Shown: piece after piece, positions 9,868-19,214 of the stretch
Layout of the letters: each line of letters starts with the position of its first letter
Position numbering within the stretch: position 1 is the first letter of the stretch
Source of the DNA: Pseudomonas xionganensis
GTDB lineage: Bacteria > Pseudomonadota > Gammaproteobacteria > Pseudomonadales > Pseudomonadaceae
Assembly: GCF_009763245.1 (NCBI RefSeq)
Contig: NZ_WKJZ01000001.1
Span: forward strand, 2,434,941 to 2,498,940
Direction: 5' to 3'
Length of the DNA: 64,000 nucleotides
Program-made: the position numbers and the translations under genes
Notes under the pieces: model-generated
What the model was told of the DNA's origin: nothing
Databases searched by the model: none
What the model saw: the letters and a program-made list of their open reading frames with translations, nothing else

Positions 9868-11594
9868 AGTTCCGGCCCCATGGAGAAATGCAGGCGTATG
9901 CCACCCTCATCGTCCAGGGCGTGGGCCAGGTCCAGGCGCAGCGGCCCGACCGGTGACACCCAGCGCAGGCCCAGGCCCACAGCACTCTTTAGCGTTGGAA
10001 AGTTCAGCGAGTTGAAGCTGTTGCCCTGATCAACAAAGGTGGCCAGGCGCCAGCGCTCGGCCAAGCCGTACTGATATTCGAGGCTGCCCGCGAACAGGTA
10101 GCGACCGCCAACCTTGTCGCCCTGGCTGTTCTCCGGGGACAGGCTCTGATAGTCATAACCGCGCACACTCTGATCGCCACCGGCAAAGAAGCGCAGCGAC
10201 GGCGGCACATTGGCAAAGCCGCTGGCTTCGGTACCGCCGAACTGCACCCGACCGAGAAAGCGATGACGCCCGGCCAGGGTGGTCAGGCCCTTGAGCTGAA
10301 TATTGCCGTGCAGCAGGTCGTTATCCGACAGGGCACCCTGCAGCGCGCCGGCCAGGTCGAACTGGATACGGTAGCCATGGCTGGGATCGAGCTGGCTGTC
10401 GCTGCGCAGCAGGGAGTAGCTGACCCCGGGCATCAGCAAGTTACTGCTGCCGCTGTCGTCGCCGAAGTCGTACTGCTCATGCTGCCACTTCAGCGACAGC
10501 ACTCGTTGCCAGCCGTTATCCAGGCGGCTGTGCCACTCGGGGCCAAAGGTGAGCAGCCGGCTGTCGATATCGCTGTCGGCCAGGTCTTCAAACTGATAGC
10601 CACCGGCGACCCTCAGCTTGTCGGTCAGTGGCGGATCACCGGGCATGTCGTACCACAGGCCGACATTCTGCCGCGGCGCCGACAGCTCCATTTCCAGCCC
10701 ATAGCTGTGGCCCTGGGGATTGGCCCAGTGGCGGGTCCAGTTGGCGCGGCCACGGGGCCCCACGTCAGTGGACACGCCGAGACCAAAACCCACGCTGCGC
10801 GGTTTGCGCATGCTCAGCTGCACCTGCACCGGAATGCGCTCGGCCTCGGCGCTGCTCGGGTTGGCGTCCACCTGTACCGACTCGAAATAGCCGCTTGAAC
10901 GCAGGTTCTGATACAGCTGGTTGATCAGCTCGGAGTCATAGGGGGTGTCGGCCTGGAATGGCAGCATGCGCTCCAACAGCCCTGGGTCCAGTTCGCTATC
11001 ACCGCTAAAGCGAACATCACCCAGGCGATACCGAGGGCCGCTGTTATACACCAGGGCAATATCGGCGATGCCGGCATCCGGATCGATCCGCAGCGTCTGC
11101 TGGGTAAAGCGACCAGCGAAAAAGCCATATCGTGCGGCCTGGTTGAGGATACGGCGCTTGGCCGCTTCATAATGACCATGGTTGAGCTGGGCGCCGGGCT
11201 GCAGCTGGCGGCTGCGAGGCACGCTGAAACCCGCCAGTGCAGCGGCCGGGCCGTCAATGCGCACCAGCACCTGATTCAGGCGCACCGGCTCACCTGCCTG
11301 CACCCGCAGACGCAGGGTGGCGGGCGAACCATCGCTGACTTCACTGCTGATCTGCGCCCGGTAGTAACCCAGGGCCTGGGCGGCCTTCTGTGCGCGCTGC
11401 TCGGCCACCCGGCGCATGCCTTGCAAGGCCAGGGCGTCGCGCTCGCCCAGGGTGCCGATATAGGCTTCGATATTGTCCTGCAGCGCGCCGTTATTGGGCT
11501 GCACACGCACCTGCAGACGCGCCTCCGCGGCCAGCAGACTGGTGGACAGAAGAATAAGCAGTAATCCCGTACTGCAGGTGCGACGCATTGACAT
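9864..11594 (-). CDS. tamA: Outer-membrane assembly barrel protein TamA (Omp85 family)
   Basis: TamA is the outer-membrane half of the TAM complex. The 576-residue product has a signal peptide (cleavage near LLAAEA, about residue 24), three POTRA domains over roughly the first 250 residues, and a 16-strand Omp85 barrel. The barrel contains the diagnostic lid-lock motif VRGYDYQSLSPE and a C-terminal strand ending GIRLHFSMGPEL. It is the first gene of the tamAB operon and overlaps tamB by 4 bp. A second ATG two codons downstream (11588) is an equally possible start; neither has a strong Shine-Dalgarno sequence. Confidence 0.93.
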   Translation of the reverse strand: MSMRRTCSTGLLLILLSTSLLAAEARLQVRVQPNNGALQDNIEAYIGTLGERDALALQGMRRVAEQRAQKAAQALGYYRAQISSEVSDGSPATLRLRVQAGEPVRLNQVLVRIDGPAAALAGFSVPRSRQLQPGAQLNHGHYEAAKRRILNQAARYGFFAGRFTQQTLRIDPDAGIADIALVYNSGPRYRLGDVRFSGDSELDPGLLERMLPFQADTPYDSELINQLYQNLRSSGYFESVQVDANPSSAEAERIPVQVQLSMRKPRSVGFGLGVSTDVGPRGRANWTRHWANPQGHSYGLEMELSAPRQNVGLWYDMPGDPPLTDKLRVAGGYQFEDLADSDIDSRLLTFGPEWHSRLDNGWQRVLSLKWQHEQYDFGDDSGSSNLLMPGVSYSLLRSDSQLDPSHGYRIQFDLAGALQGALSDNDLLHGNIQLKGLTTLAGRHRFLGRVQFGGTEASGFANVPPSLRFFAGGDQSVRGYDYQSLSPENSQGDKVGGRYLFAGSLEYQYGLAERWRLATFVDQGNSFNSLNFPTLKSAVGLGLRWVSPVGPLRLDLAHALDDEGGIRLHFSMGPEL

Positions 11595-11659
11595 TGAGCG
11601 ATGCTAGCACGGCCTGCCAGCGCTTCTGCGCGGTTTTTTCGCCAGCCGCTGCTTATGAA

Positions 11660-12301
11660 TCAGGCACTGGCCCTGACCGCCGGCTGCGGATTGGGGTGGA
11701 AGAACACATGCTCGACCACCGGCCCCACCGCCACTACGCCAACTTCCTCATAGCCCTGGCGCTGATAGAAGTTCAGGTAGTGTTCATTGCCGGTGTCCAG
11801 CACCACGCCCTGGGAACTGGCATCTTCGGCGCACCAGTTGTGCAGCGCTTCGAGCAGCTGCTCGCCATAGTGCTGGCCCTGGAACTCGGGGTGCACCCCG
11901 AGCAGCGGCAGTACGTGGTAAGGCCCCGGCGGCAGGCAGGCGAGCACCGCGTCGTGGTATTCCAGGTAGCGCCTGGTGCAACGAAAGCCGGTGGTCAGCA
12001 GCATGCGCATGCGCCAGGCCCAGCTCTCGGTAATGTCCATGCGCCGCTGCGGTGGCGCGATCAGGGCCATACCGATCAGACGGTCGTCGATCATCAGGCC
12101 CAGGGCCGGCAGGTCCTCGCTGAAGTGCTGCTGCACCAGTTCGCGCACCGTGGCCCTAACGCGCTGGTCAAAACCGGGGCGCTCGGCCTCGAACAGATAG
12201 GCGAAGGTCGGGTCATGACGATAGGCGTGATACAGCAGCGAGCGGGCCTCACGGGCATAACCGCCATCGAGCAAACGGACTTCTGCAATTCTGTTGGGCA
12301 T
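11660..12301 (-). CDS. GNAT-family N-acetyltransferase
   Basis: A 213-residue protein with the GNAT acetyl-CoA binding signature: a strand LPLLGVHPEF followed by QGQHYGEQLLEALHNW (the Q-x-x-G-x-G/A pyrophosphate loop). A C-terminal NFYQRQGYEEVG segment is typical of the fold. The start MPNRIAEV is supported by AGAGG 9 bases upstream; 22 further in-frame codons upstream are unlikely to be coding. The substrate is unknown. It is transcribed divergently from xthA, sharing a 144-bp intergenic region. Confidence 0.85.
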   Translation of the reverse strand: MPNRIAEVRLLDGGYAREARSLLYHAYRHDPTFAYLFEAERPGFDQRVRATVRELVQQHFSEDLPALGLMIDDRLIGMALIAPPQRRMDITESWAWRMRMLLTTGFRCTRRYLEYHDAVLACLPPGPYHVLPLLGVHPEFQGQHYGEQLLEALHNWCAEDASSQGVVLDTGNEHYLNFYQRQGYEEVGVVAVGPVVEHVFFHPNPQPAVRASA

Positions 12302-12445
12302 GCTCACGGACCTCTGTTTTTTCTTTAATTGTGGGACCTTGAGCCACGTTAGCACCGCCACCGGCATGGCGCCAGGCAGCTGGCCGGCATGGGCCGCGAT
12401 GGGCTAGCATCCACCCCTCCCGCCCAGCGTTTCGGATTGCCCCGG

Positions 12446-13258
12446 ATGAAAATCGTCTCCTTCAATATCAATGGCCTGCGTGCCCGCCCCCATCAACTGG
12501 CCGCACTCATCGACAAGCACCAGCCGGATGTAATCGGTCTGCAGGAAACCAAGGTGGCCGACGAGCAGTTCCCCTACGAGGAAATCCGCCAGCTGGGTTA
12601 TGAGGTGCACTACCACGGCCAGAAAGGCCATTACGGCGTGGCCCTGCTCTCGCGCCAGAAGCCCCTGAGTCTGCACAAGGGCTTCCCGGGTGATGCCGAG
12701 GATGCCCAGCGGCGCTTTATCTATGGCACCTTCGCCGACGCCCAGGGCAACCCGGTGACGGTGATGAATGGCTATTTCCCCCAGGGCGAAAGCCGCGACC
12801 ACCCCACCAAGTTCCCGGCCAAGCAACGTTTCTATGCCGACCTGCAGCAGCTGCTGAATGAACAATTCAGCCCCGAGCAGGCCCTGGTGGTAATGGGCGA
12901 TATCAATATCTCCCCGGAAGACTGCGATATCGGCATCGGTGAACCGAACCGCCTGCGCTGGCTGAAAACCGGCAAGTGCAGCTTCCTGCCGGAAGAGCGC
13001 GAGTGGCTGGCGACCCTTAAGAACTGGGGCCTGGTGGACAGCTTCCGCGCCCTCAACCCGCAGGTGAACGACCGCTTTAGCTGGTTCGACTACCGCAGCC
13101 GGGGCTTCGAGGACGAGCCCAAGCGTGGCCTGCGCATTGACGTGATTCTGGCCACGGCGGCCCTGCAGGCACGCTTCAAGGACGCCGGCATCGACTATGA
13201 ACTGCGCGGTATGGACAAGCCCTCGGATCATGCGCCGATCTGGCTGGAACTGGGCTGA
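12446..13258 (+). CDS. xthA: Exodeoxyribonuclease III
   Basis: Exonuclease III is an AP endonuclease and 3'-5' exonuclease for base-excision repair. The 270-residue length matches the family. Visible motifs are the N-terminal [18 protein letters not shown] (metal-binding Glu), [21 protein letters not shown] (catalytic Asp and Asn) and the terminal [10 protein letters not shown] (catalytic His). [11 protein letters not shown] is the canonical start, although the upstream ribosome site is weak; an ORF extension to 12389 has no family support. It stands alone and ends 39 bp before an inverted repeat. Confidence 0.95.
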   Translation: MKIVSFNINGLRARPHQLAALIDKHQPDVIGLQETKVADEQFPYEEIRQLGYEVHYHGQKGHYGVALLSRQKPLSLHKGFPGDAEDAQRRFIYGTFADAQGNPVTVMNGYFPQGESRDHPTKFPAKQRFYADLQQLLNEQFSPEQALVVMGDINISPEDCDIGIGEPNRLRWLKTGKCSFLPEEREWLATLKNWGLVDSFRALNPQVNDRFSWFDYRSRGFEDEPKRGLRIDVILATAALQARFKDAGIDYELRGMDKPSDHAPIWLELG

Positions 13259-13297
13259 GCGCTGGTGACGCAAGCGCCGGCCCTGGTGCAGCAACAG

Positions 13298-13332
13298 GGC
13301 TGTTGAAAAACCACCTGCGTATTTCAACAGCC
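13298..13332. repeat. Inverted repeat downstream of xthA
   Basis: Perfect 11-bp arms (13298-13308, GGCTGTTGAAA, and 13322-13332) are separated by 13 bases. There is no clear T-run after either arm, so it is a weak terminator candidate; it may instead be a dispersed palindromic repeat. Confidence 0.45.
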
Positions 13333-13455
13333 TGCCAACACCCGGGTTACGGCTGACAAGCCTGAGCTAGAGGCTCTGACTCAGGCGCCTGTCATATTTC
13401 AGTCACTTTTTTGTCTTATGGTCGCGGCACTTTCCTGCCACAAGGTGCCCGTTCC

Positions 13456-14829
13456 ATGCCCTGCCACCCGTCCGCTCACATCCGCGATACCTGGGGGCTG
13501 ACCACCAGCACCCTGCTGATCGCCTTTCTCTGTTACCTGCTGCCCTGGCAGGCCTGGGCCAACTTGCCGACAGACGATAGCGTGCTGCGCATCCAGGGCT
13601 CCAACACCATCGGCGCGCGCCTGGGGCCGGCTCTGGTCAAGGGCTTGTTTGAGCAACAGGGCTTTACCGGTATTCGCCTGGAAGCCGGCGAACCCGCCAA
13701 TGAACAGCGGGTAATCGGATTCAACAACGAAGGCCGGCGCGTCAGCGTCGAAGTGGCAGCCCATGGTTCCGGCACCGGCTTTACCGCGCTGGAGCAAGGC
13801 CATGCTGAGCTGGCAGCCTCTTCACGGCCAATCAAGGACAGCGAAGCCAGCAAACTGGCCGCGCTGGGCAATCTGCGCAGCCCCGAAGCCGAGCAGGTGA
13901 TCGCCCTCGACGGCCTGGCCATTATCGTCCACCCGAGCAATCCGCTGCAGGCCCTGCGCAACGATCAGCTGGCGGCCGTATTTGCTGGCGAGATCAATGA
14001 CTGGGCACAGCTCGGCGGGCCAGCCGGCAGCATCCGCCTGTACGCCCGGGACAACAATTCCGGCACCTTCGATACCTTTCAGGAGCTGGTGCTGGGGGCT
14101 TTTGCCAAGGAGCTGGCAGACAGCGCCCTGCGCTTTGAGTCCAGCGAAGAGCTGTCCGACCGGGTCAGTCGTGATCCCCAGGCCATCGGTTTTATCGGCC
14201 TGCCCTATATCCGCGCTGCTCGCGCCTTGGCCATCGCCGCCGGTGAATCCCAGGCCATGCCGGCCAGCGCCAGTCTGATCGCCACCGAGGACTACCCCCT
14301 GTCGCGCCGCCTGTTTCTTTACAGCACGCCCGAGCAGGACAACCCCTGGGCCCGCGCCCTGATCCAGTTCGCCCATAGCCCACAGGGCCAGGCGATCGTC
14401 GAGCAGAACGGCTTTATCGCCCAGACCGTGCAGCCCCTGCAGGTCACCGTTGAGCCGGGCATGCCTGCGGCTTATCAGCAATTGGCCCAGGAGGCCAAGC
14501 GACTGACGGTCAATTTCCGCTTCCAGGAAGGCAGTGCGACCCTCGACAGCAAGGCCCAGCGTGACCTGCAGCGCCTGCTCGGCTACTTGCAAGAGCAGGA
14601 CAAGCTGCGCAACAAGCTGGTGCTGGTGGGGTTCGGCGATGCCAAGGCCGATCCGGCCCGAGCCGAACTGCTGTCCAAGCTGCGGGCCATGGCGGTGCGG
14701 CGCGAGCTAGCCAAGGCCGGGGTGATCTTCCGTGACATCATCGGGCTGGGTGACGAGCTGCCGGTGGCGGCCAATGATCAGGGCGATGGCCGCTTGAAAA
14801 ACCGCCGGGTCGAGGTCTGGGTTTACTGA
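13456..14829 (+). CDS. PstS-like phosphate-binding domain fused to an OmpA C-terminal domain
   Basis: A 457-residue envelope protein. A signal peptide (residues 1 to about 35, ending WQAWA) is followed by a periplasmic phosphate-binding-like domain with IQGSNTIG, HGSGTGF and ARDNNSGTF, the loops that hold phosphate in PstS. From about residue 350 an OmpA peptidoglycan-binding domain follows (NFRFQEGSATLD, GFGDAKAD, LLSKLRAMAV, KNRRVEVWV), with the diaminopimelate-contacting Asp and Arg in place. The start at 13456 has AAGGTG 9 bases upstream; the frame is open back to a TTG at 13411. No pst or pho genes are adjacent. The likely role is a cell-wall-tethered phosphate or anion binder; similar fusions are annotated in other pseudomonads, but I know of no defined function. 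Confidence 0.85.
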   Translation: MPCHPSAHIRDTWGLTTSTLLIAFLCYLLPWQAWANLPTDDSVLRIQGSNTIGARLGPALVKGLFEQQGFTGIRLEAGEPANEQRVIGFNNEGRRVSVEVAAHGSGTGFTALEQGHAELAASSRPIKDSEASKLAALGNLRSPEAEQVIALDGLAIIVHPSNPLQALRNDQLAAVFAGEINDWAQLGGPAGSIRLYARDNNSGTFDTFQELVLGAFAKELADSALRFESSEELSDRVSRDPQAIGFIGLPYIRAARALAIAAGESQAMPASASLIATEDYPLSRRLFLYSTPEQDNPWARALIQFAHSPQGQAIVEQNGFIAQTVQPLQVTVEPGMPAAYQQLAQEAKRLTVNFRFQEGSATLDSKAQRDLQRLLGYLQEQDKLRNKLVLVGFGDAKADPARAELLSKLRAMAVRRELAKAGVIFRDIIGLGDELPVAANDQGDGRLKNRRVEVWVY

Positions 14830-14891
14830 CGCCATTCCCGCTCCCGGCCCTGATGGCGTAACCTTGAGCCATGCACGATGAGGGCAAGGGG

Positions 14892-15068
14892 ATGGATGTA
14901 CAGATCGAACGGGTGCAACAGCGTGGCCAGACCCTCTGGCGCGTACGCATGGGTTCACGCGGCCTGACCTTCCATGAGGAGCTGGCCGCTCGCGCCTTTG
15001 CCGCCCAGTTGCACCACCGCCTGCTGTGGCTAAACCAGCTCAACCAGGACGGCCACAAGCCCCACTAA
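14892..15068 (+). CDS. Small hypothetical protein
   Basis: A 58-residue basic protein starting MDVQIERVQQRGQTLWRV and ending DGHKPH, with no signal peptide or membrane segment. A GAGG element lies about 10 bases upstream of this ATG; an in-frame ATG at 14871 would add seven residues. It sits 62 bp after the OmpA fusion gene and converges with the next gene, leaving a 6-bp gap. The regular pattern LTFHEELAARAFAAQLHHRL suggests a genuine folded helix rather than a chance frame. I do not recognise a function. Confidence 0.55.
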   Translation: MDVQIERVQQRGQTLWRVRMGSRGLTFHEELAARAFAAQLHHRLLWLNQLNQDGHKPH

Positions 15069-15074
15069 CGGCCC

Positions 15075-18000
15075 TCACCCGCGCCCCAGGAAGCTGTCCA
15101 GCGACAGCGGCATCTGCACCCCGTAGCCCTGCACATAATCGATGCCCATATCGGTCAGGCACTGGCGGATGCTGGCGGTCTCCACGTACTCGGCAATGGT
15201 CTTGCGCCCCAGCACATGGGCAATTTCGTTGATCGACTTGACCATGGCCAGGTCGCTGGGCGAGCGCTCGATTTCCTTGACGAAGCTGCCGTCGATCTTC
15301 ACGTAGTCCACCGGCAGGCGCTTGAGGTATTCATAGGACGAAAAACCGGTGCCGAAGTCGTCGATGGAGAAGGTGCAGCCCAGGCGTTGCAGGTAACGCA
15401 CCAGATCGGCCGTCTTGGTCAGGTTGGCCACTGCCGCGGTTTCCGTCAGTTCAAAACAGATGCGCTGCGGCGGTATGGCATGGTCCTCGAACAACGCCTC
15501 GATAAAGGCCAGCAAGCGGTCGTCGTTCAGGCTGCTGCCGGATAGGTTGACCGACAGCACGCTGCAGCGCTGCCAGATATCAGGGTGCTGAGCCAGCTCG
15601 CCAAAAATGCGCTTCAGCACCCAGCGATCGACCTTGGTCATGCGGTTATAGCGTTCGGCGGCACTGATGAAGTCGAGCAGCTTGAGCTCGTTCTCCATCA
15701 CCAGCAGCACCTCGTAATGAGGCAGCAGGCCCTCGCTCTCGAGGGTCGGCGCGATTTGCTGGACGCGCAGGCTCAGCTCGCCACGCTCGACGATATCGTC
15801 CACCCGCCCGGCAATGGCCATCAGCCCGGTGCGGGCGCCGTCGATCTCGTCGCTGTAGACATGCACCCGGTTGCGTCCGGCCTCCTTGGCGGTATTGCAG
15901 GCCATCTGCAGGTCACGGAACAGGTTGATCACGTCGTGACAGTCGCTGTTCAGCACAATCCCCAGGCTCATGCTGACGCTATGGGAGTGCCCCTGCCACT
16001 CCAGTGGATTGGCCTCTACCGCGGCGCGCAGGGCTTCGGCCTGCAGCCGTGCCGCGGCGCCATCGGTCTGTGGCAGCACCACGGCGAAGTCCACGCCACC
16101 GATCCGCGCCAAGGTGGCATTGGTGGGCAACAGCTGCCCCAGCAGGCTGGCCGTCTGCTTCAGGTAGGTGTCGCCAGCCAGTGGACCAAAGCTGGAATTG
16201 AGCACACTGAACTGGTCGATATGGGCGTAGATAAAGGCACTCGGCTCGCTCGCGGCCAGGGCCTGGGCCACCGCGGCCTCGAAACTGCGACGGTTGAACA
16301 GACCGGTCAGCTCGTCATGACTGCGGGCGTAGGCAATATCACGGTAGAGCTGGCCGACGATGTCTTCCAAGTGATCCTGAATCACTCCATGGCCTTCCGG
16401 CGGCGGCGTGCCGATCCAGCCGGTCGCCAGTTGCTCCATCAGGGCCTGCGCCGTAAAGCTGCCCGCCTCGCGGCCCTGGCGATCGACCAGAACATAGTGA
16501 TCGGTAGCCGGGTTGGCCCAGATCAGTTGCAGGTGCTGGCCCTTGTCCGTTACCAGCCAGTCACCTTCGTGCAGTTGCTGCAGACGTTCGCGCCAGCGTT
16601 GCTGGGCCGGGTCGAGGCCAAGCAGGAGGGGTTCGCTGGGCACGGCCGGGGCCTCGACCAGCTCAACGGGCTGCTCACCGAACAACTGCTGCTGCATCGC
16701 CTTGAGCACCGGCAGGTGGCGATACTGCCCGGGCAGAAAATTCTCCATGCGCTGGCACAGCAACTGCAGAATCGGTCCGCACTCATACGCCCGCTCCACC
16801 GTGCCGGCGCTGCCGTTGTCGCTGAGCATGTCGGCTTGCAACCAGGTATTGAGCTGACGGATCAAGGCCAAGTCATCGCGCCACTCGGCGCTGCCCTCGC
16901 CATCGCGGATCAGCTCGTGCACCAGCAGTTCGCGCCAGCCCACTTCCAGCCAGTCCAGCAGCACCTTGGGCGCCAGTGGATCGAACACCCTGGCCAGCTC
17001 CCGAGCAACCTGCAGGCGGGCCTGTTCCAGGGCATCACGCCCGCGGTTGTATTGACGCACCCGATCGGCATTGTTGCTGTAGGCCCGCTGCTGTACCGCC
17101 AGCAATTGTTCCAGTTCTTCGTTACAGCGGCTGAAGACGCTGCTATCGCCCTGGTAGTCCTGGACGATGCCGTCGATCAGCTGCTGCACTCGCTTTTCCA
17201 GTACATGGTTGGGGGGCTCGGAGTAATCGCACAGGCGCATCAGCTTATCCAGGGTCGCCCGCACCGGATGGGTCGCATCGGCAAAGGCCGCCGGCTCCAG
17301 CAAGGCAGCCTGAGTCACAGGCAACAGCAGCCGGCGCAATGCCGGTTTGATGTCCTGGGCCAGCTGGGCTTCCTGATCGATATGCTTGAACAACTCGGCC
17401 ACCACCGCCACGTCATCGTTCTGTCGCCGCGACAGCTCCAGGCCGCTCTGACCGAGCTGCTGCAGCAGTTGCTCGGCTGACCAACCCTGGGCTGGCGCAC
17501 TGCTGCGCTGCCAGCGCCCGCCCCGCGTTAGGTTCGCTGATACTGCCTGGCTGGCCGTTGCCGCCCTCCACCGCCCGCAGCTGTTGAATCGCCTGGTAAG
17601 GCGCATCCGGTTTCAGGGCTGCACGCCGCTCACGCTGGCGCTGTAGCAGCGGATGCACATCGGGTTCGACCCGCGGTTCGATCTCAAACTCGGCAAAAAC
17701 CGTATCCAGCTGCTTGAAGTAGGCCTGCAGTACCACGGCCAATTCCCGCGCCGCCACGGCATAAAAGTGCTCGCGCACCACCGGCAGCTGTTCGCGCAGG
17801 TGCAGACGCGCCTGCAGGCAGCGGATCATGAACTCCAGGGACAACGGGCTTTCCCGGTCCCTGGCATGGGCGCCGGTGGTGGCATTGAGACGGGCACAAC
17901 TGCGCCATTCCAGGGTACCCAGCTGTTCACGCAGCTGGCGCACCAGGCGCCTGGCTTCGAGCATTTCCTCCACTTCGGCATCGTCCACCAGTTGCCACTC

Positions 18001-18275
18001 GCTTTCACTGGAAGGAGCCGTGGCCTGGGGTGTGATACCAACGGGGAGCAGATCGAGAATGGCCGAAATGGTCTGGGCAACCACTCGCCCACGGTGGGCA
18101 ATGCAAAGGCGCAGAAACTCTTCACAGCCTTGGACCTCGACATTGCTGCGGGCCTGCAGGCGCTGCTCTTTCAGGGCTGTCTGGGTGGCATCGAAAAGGG
18201 CCTCCAGGCAGGCAGATGCGTGGAAACCGCCTGGCACAGGGCATCCGTGACCACAGAACGCGCGTGCATCTGCAT
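15075..18275 (-). pseudogene. DUF1631-GGDEF-EAL regulator, broken by two apparent frameshifts
   Basis: The intact ancestor would be a c-di-GMP-type regulator of about 1065 residues. Three pieces are visible. (1) An N-terminus starting at the ATG at 18275, with AGGGGG 6 bases upstream, reading MQMHARSVVTDALCQAVSTHLPA. (2) A second frame from about 18215 to 17520 carrying the DUF1631 domain (CLEALFDATQTALKEQ onwards); this frame is open from a GTG at 18237 to 17413. (3) From about 17525 to 15075, in the first frame again, the rest of DUF1631, a GGDEF domain with the degenerate motif GGVDF, and an EAL domain. The EAL domain reads EVL instead of EAL but keeps NLSGSSL, ELTET, DDFGTGFSSY and VKIDGSF. 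The shift sites fall on a CTGC tandem repeat (18204-18215) and a C-run (17517-17524). A separately translated C-terminal fragment (843 residues from 17606) remains possible. Confidence 0.7.
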
Positions 18276-18503
18276 GTGCAACCCCCTACATCCTGTACTG
18301 TTACTGCTAGCGCCTCATCACTATAGACCCCGGCCAGGCTTTGCACAGGCTTGTCCGTCAGCTGGCCTGCAATAACTTGCCTGCAATAAATCCTTAGGTA
18401 TTGATGCGCCGACTCGGCTTCTGTAAGAGCGCTTTCACCACAAATTTCGCGGATATATCGGCTCTTAAAGGAGGGGGGGACAACTAGTGGCGACAGAACC
18501 AAA

Positions 18504-18527
18504 AAAGGCACCTTCTCAGGTGTCTTT
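18504..18527 (-). terminator. Rho-independent terminator of nfuA
   Basis: A 10-bp stem (18504-18513 with 18518-18527) with a TCTC loop lies 18 bases past the nfuA stop. On the minus strand it is followed by six T residues. One pair is G-U in the minus-strand transcript. Confidence 0.85.
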
Positions 18528-18544
18528 GCGCTTCAGCATGCCTA

Positions 18545-19138
<594 letters not shown>

Positions 19139-19214
19139 TCACAAACATGGGCGCAGTGTACGCCACTGCGCCGCCACGGGCAAAGTCCTAGTAATTCAGT
19201 AAGGCAATAGCCAT

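Noticed and set aside
15585..17480. A 631-codon open frame opposite the GGDEF-EAL gene
   Set aside because: Same effect: low-complexity Gln/His/Leu-rich translation, no family motifs, opposite a recognisable gene.
18204..18215. Phase-variable simple repeat
   Set aside because: Only two full CTGC units remain, too few for frequent switching; kept only as a slippage scar.
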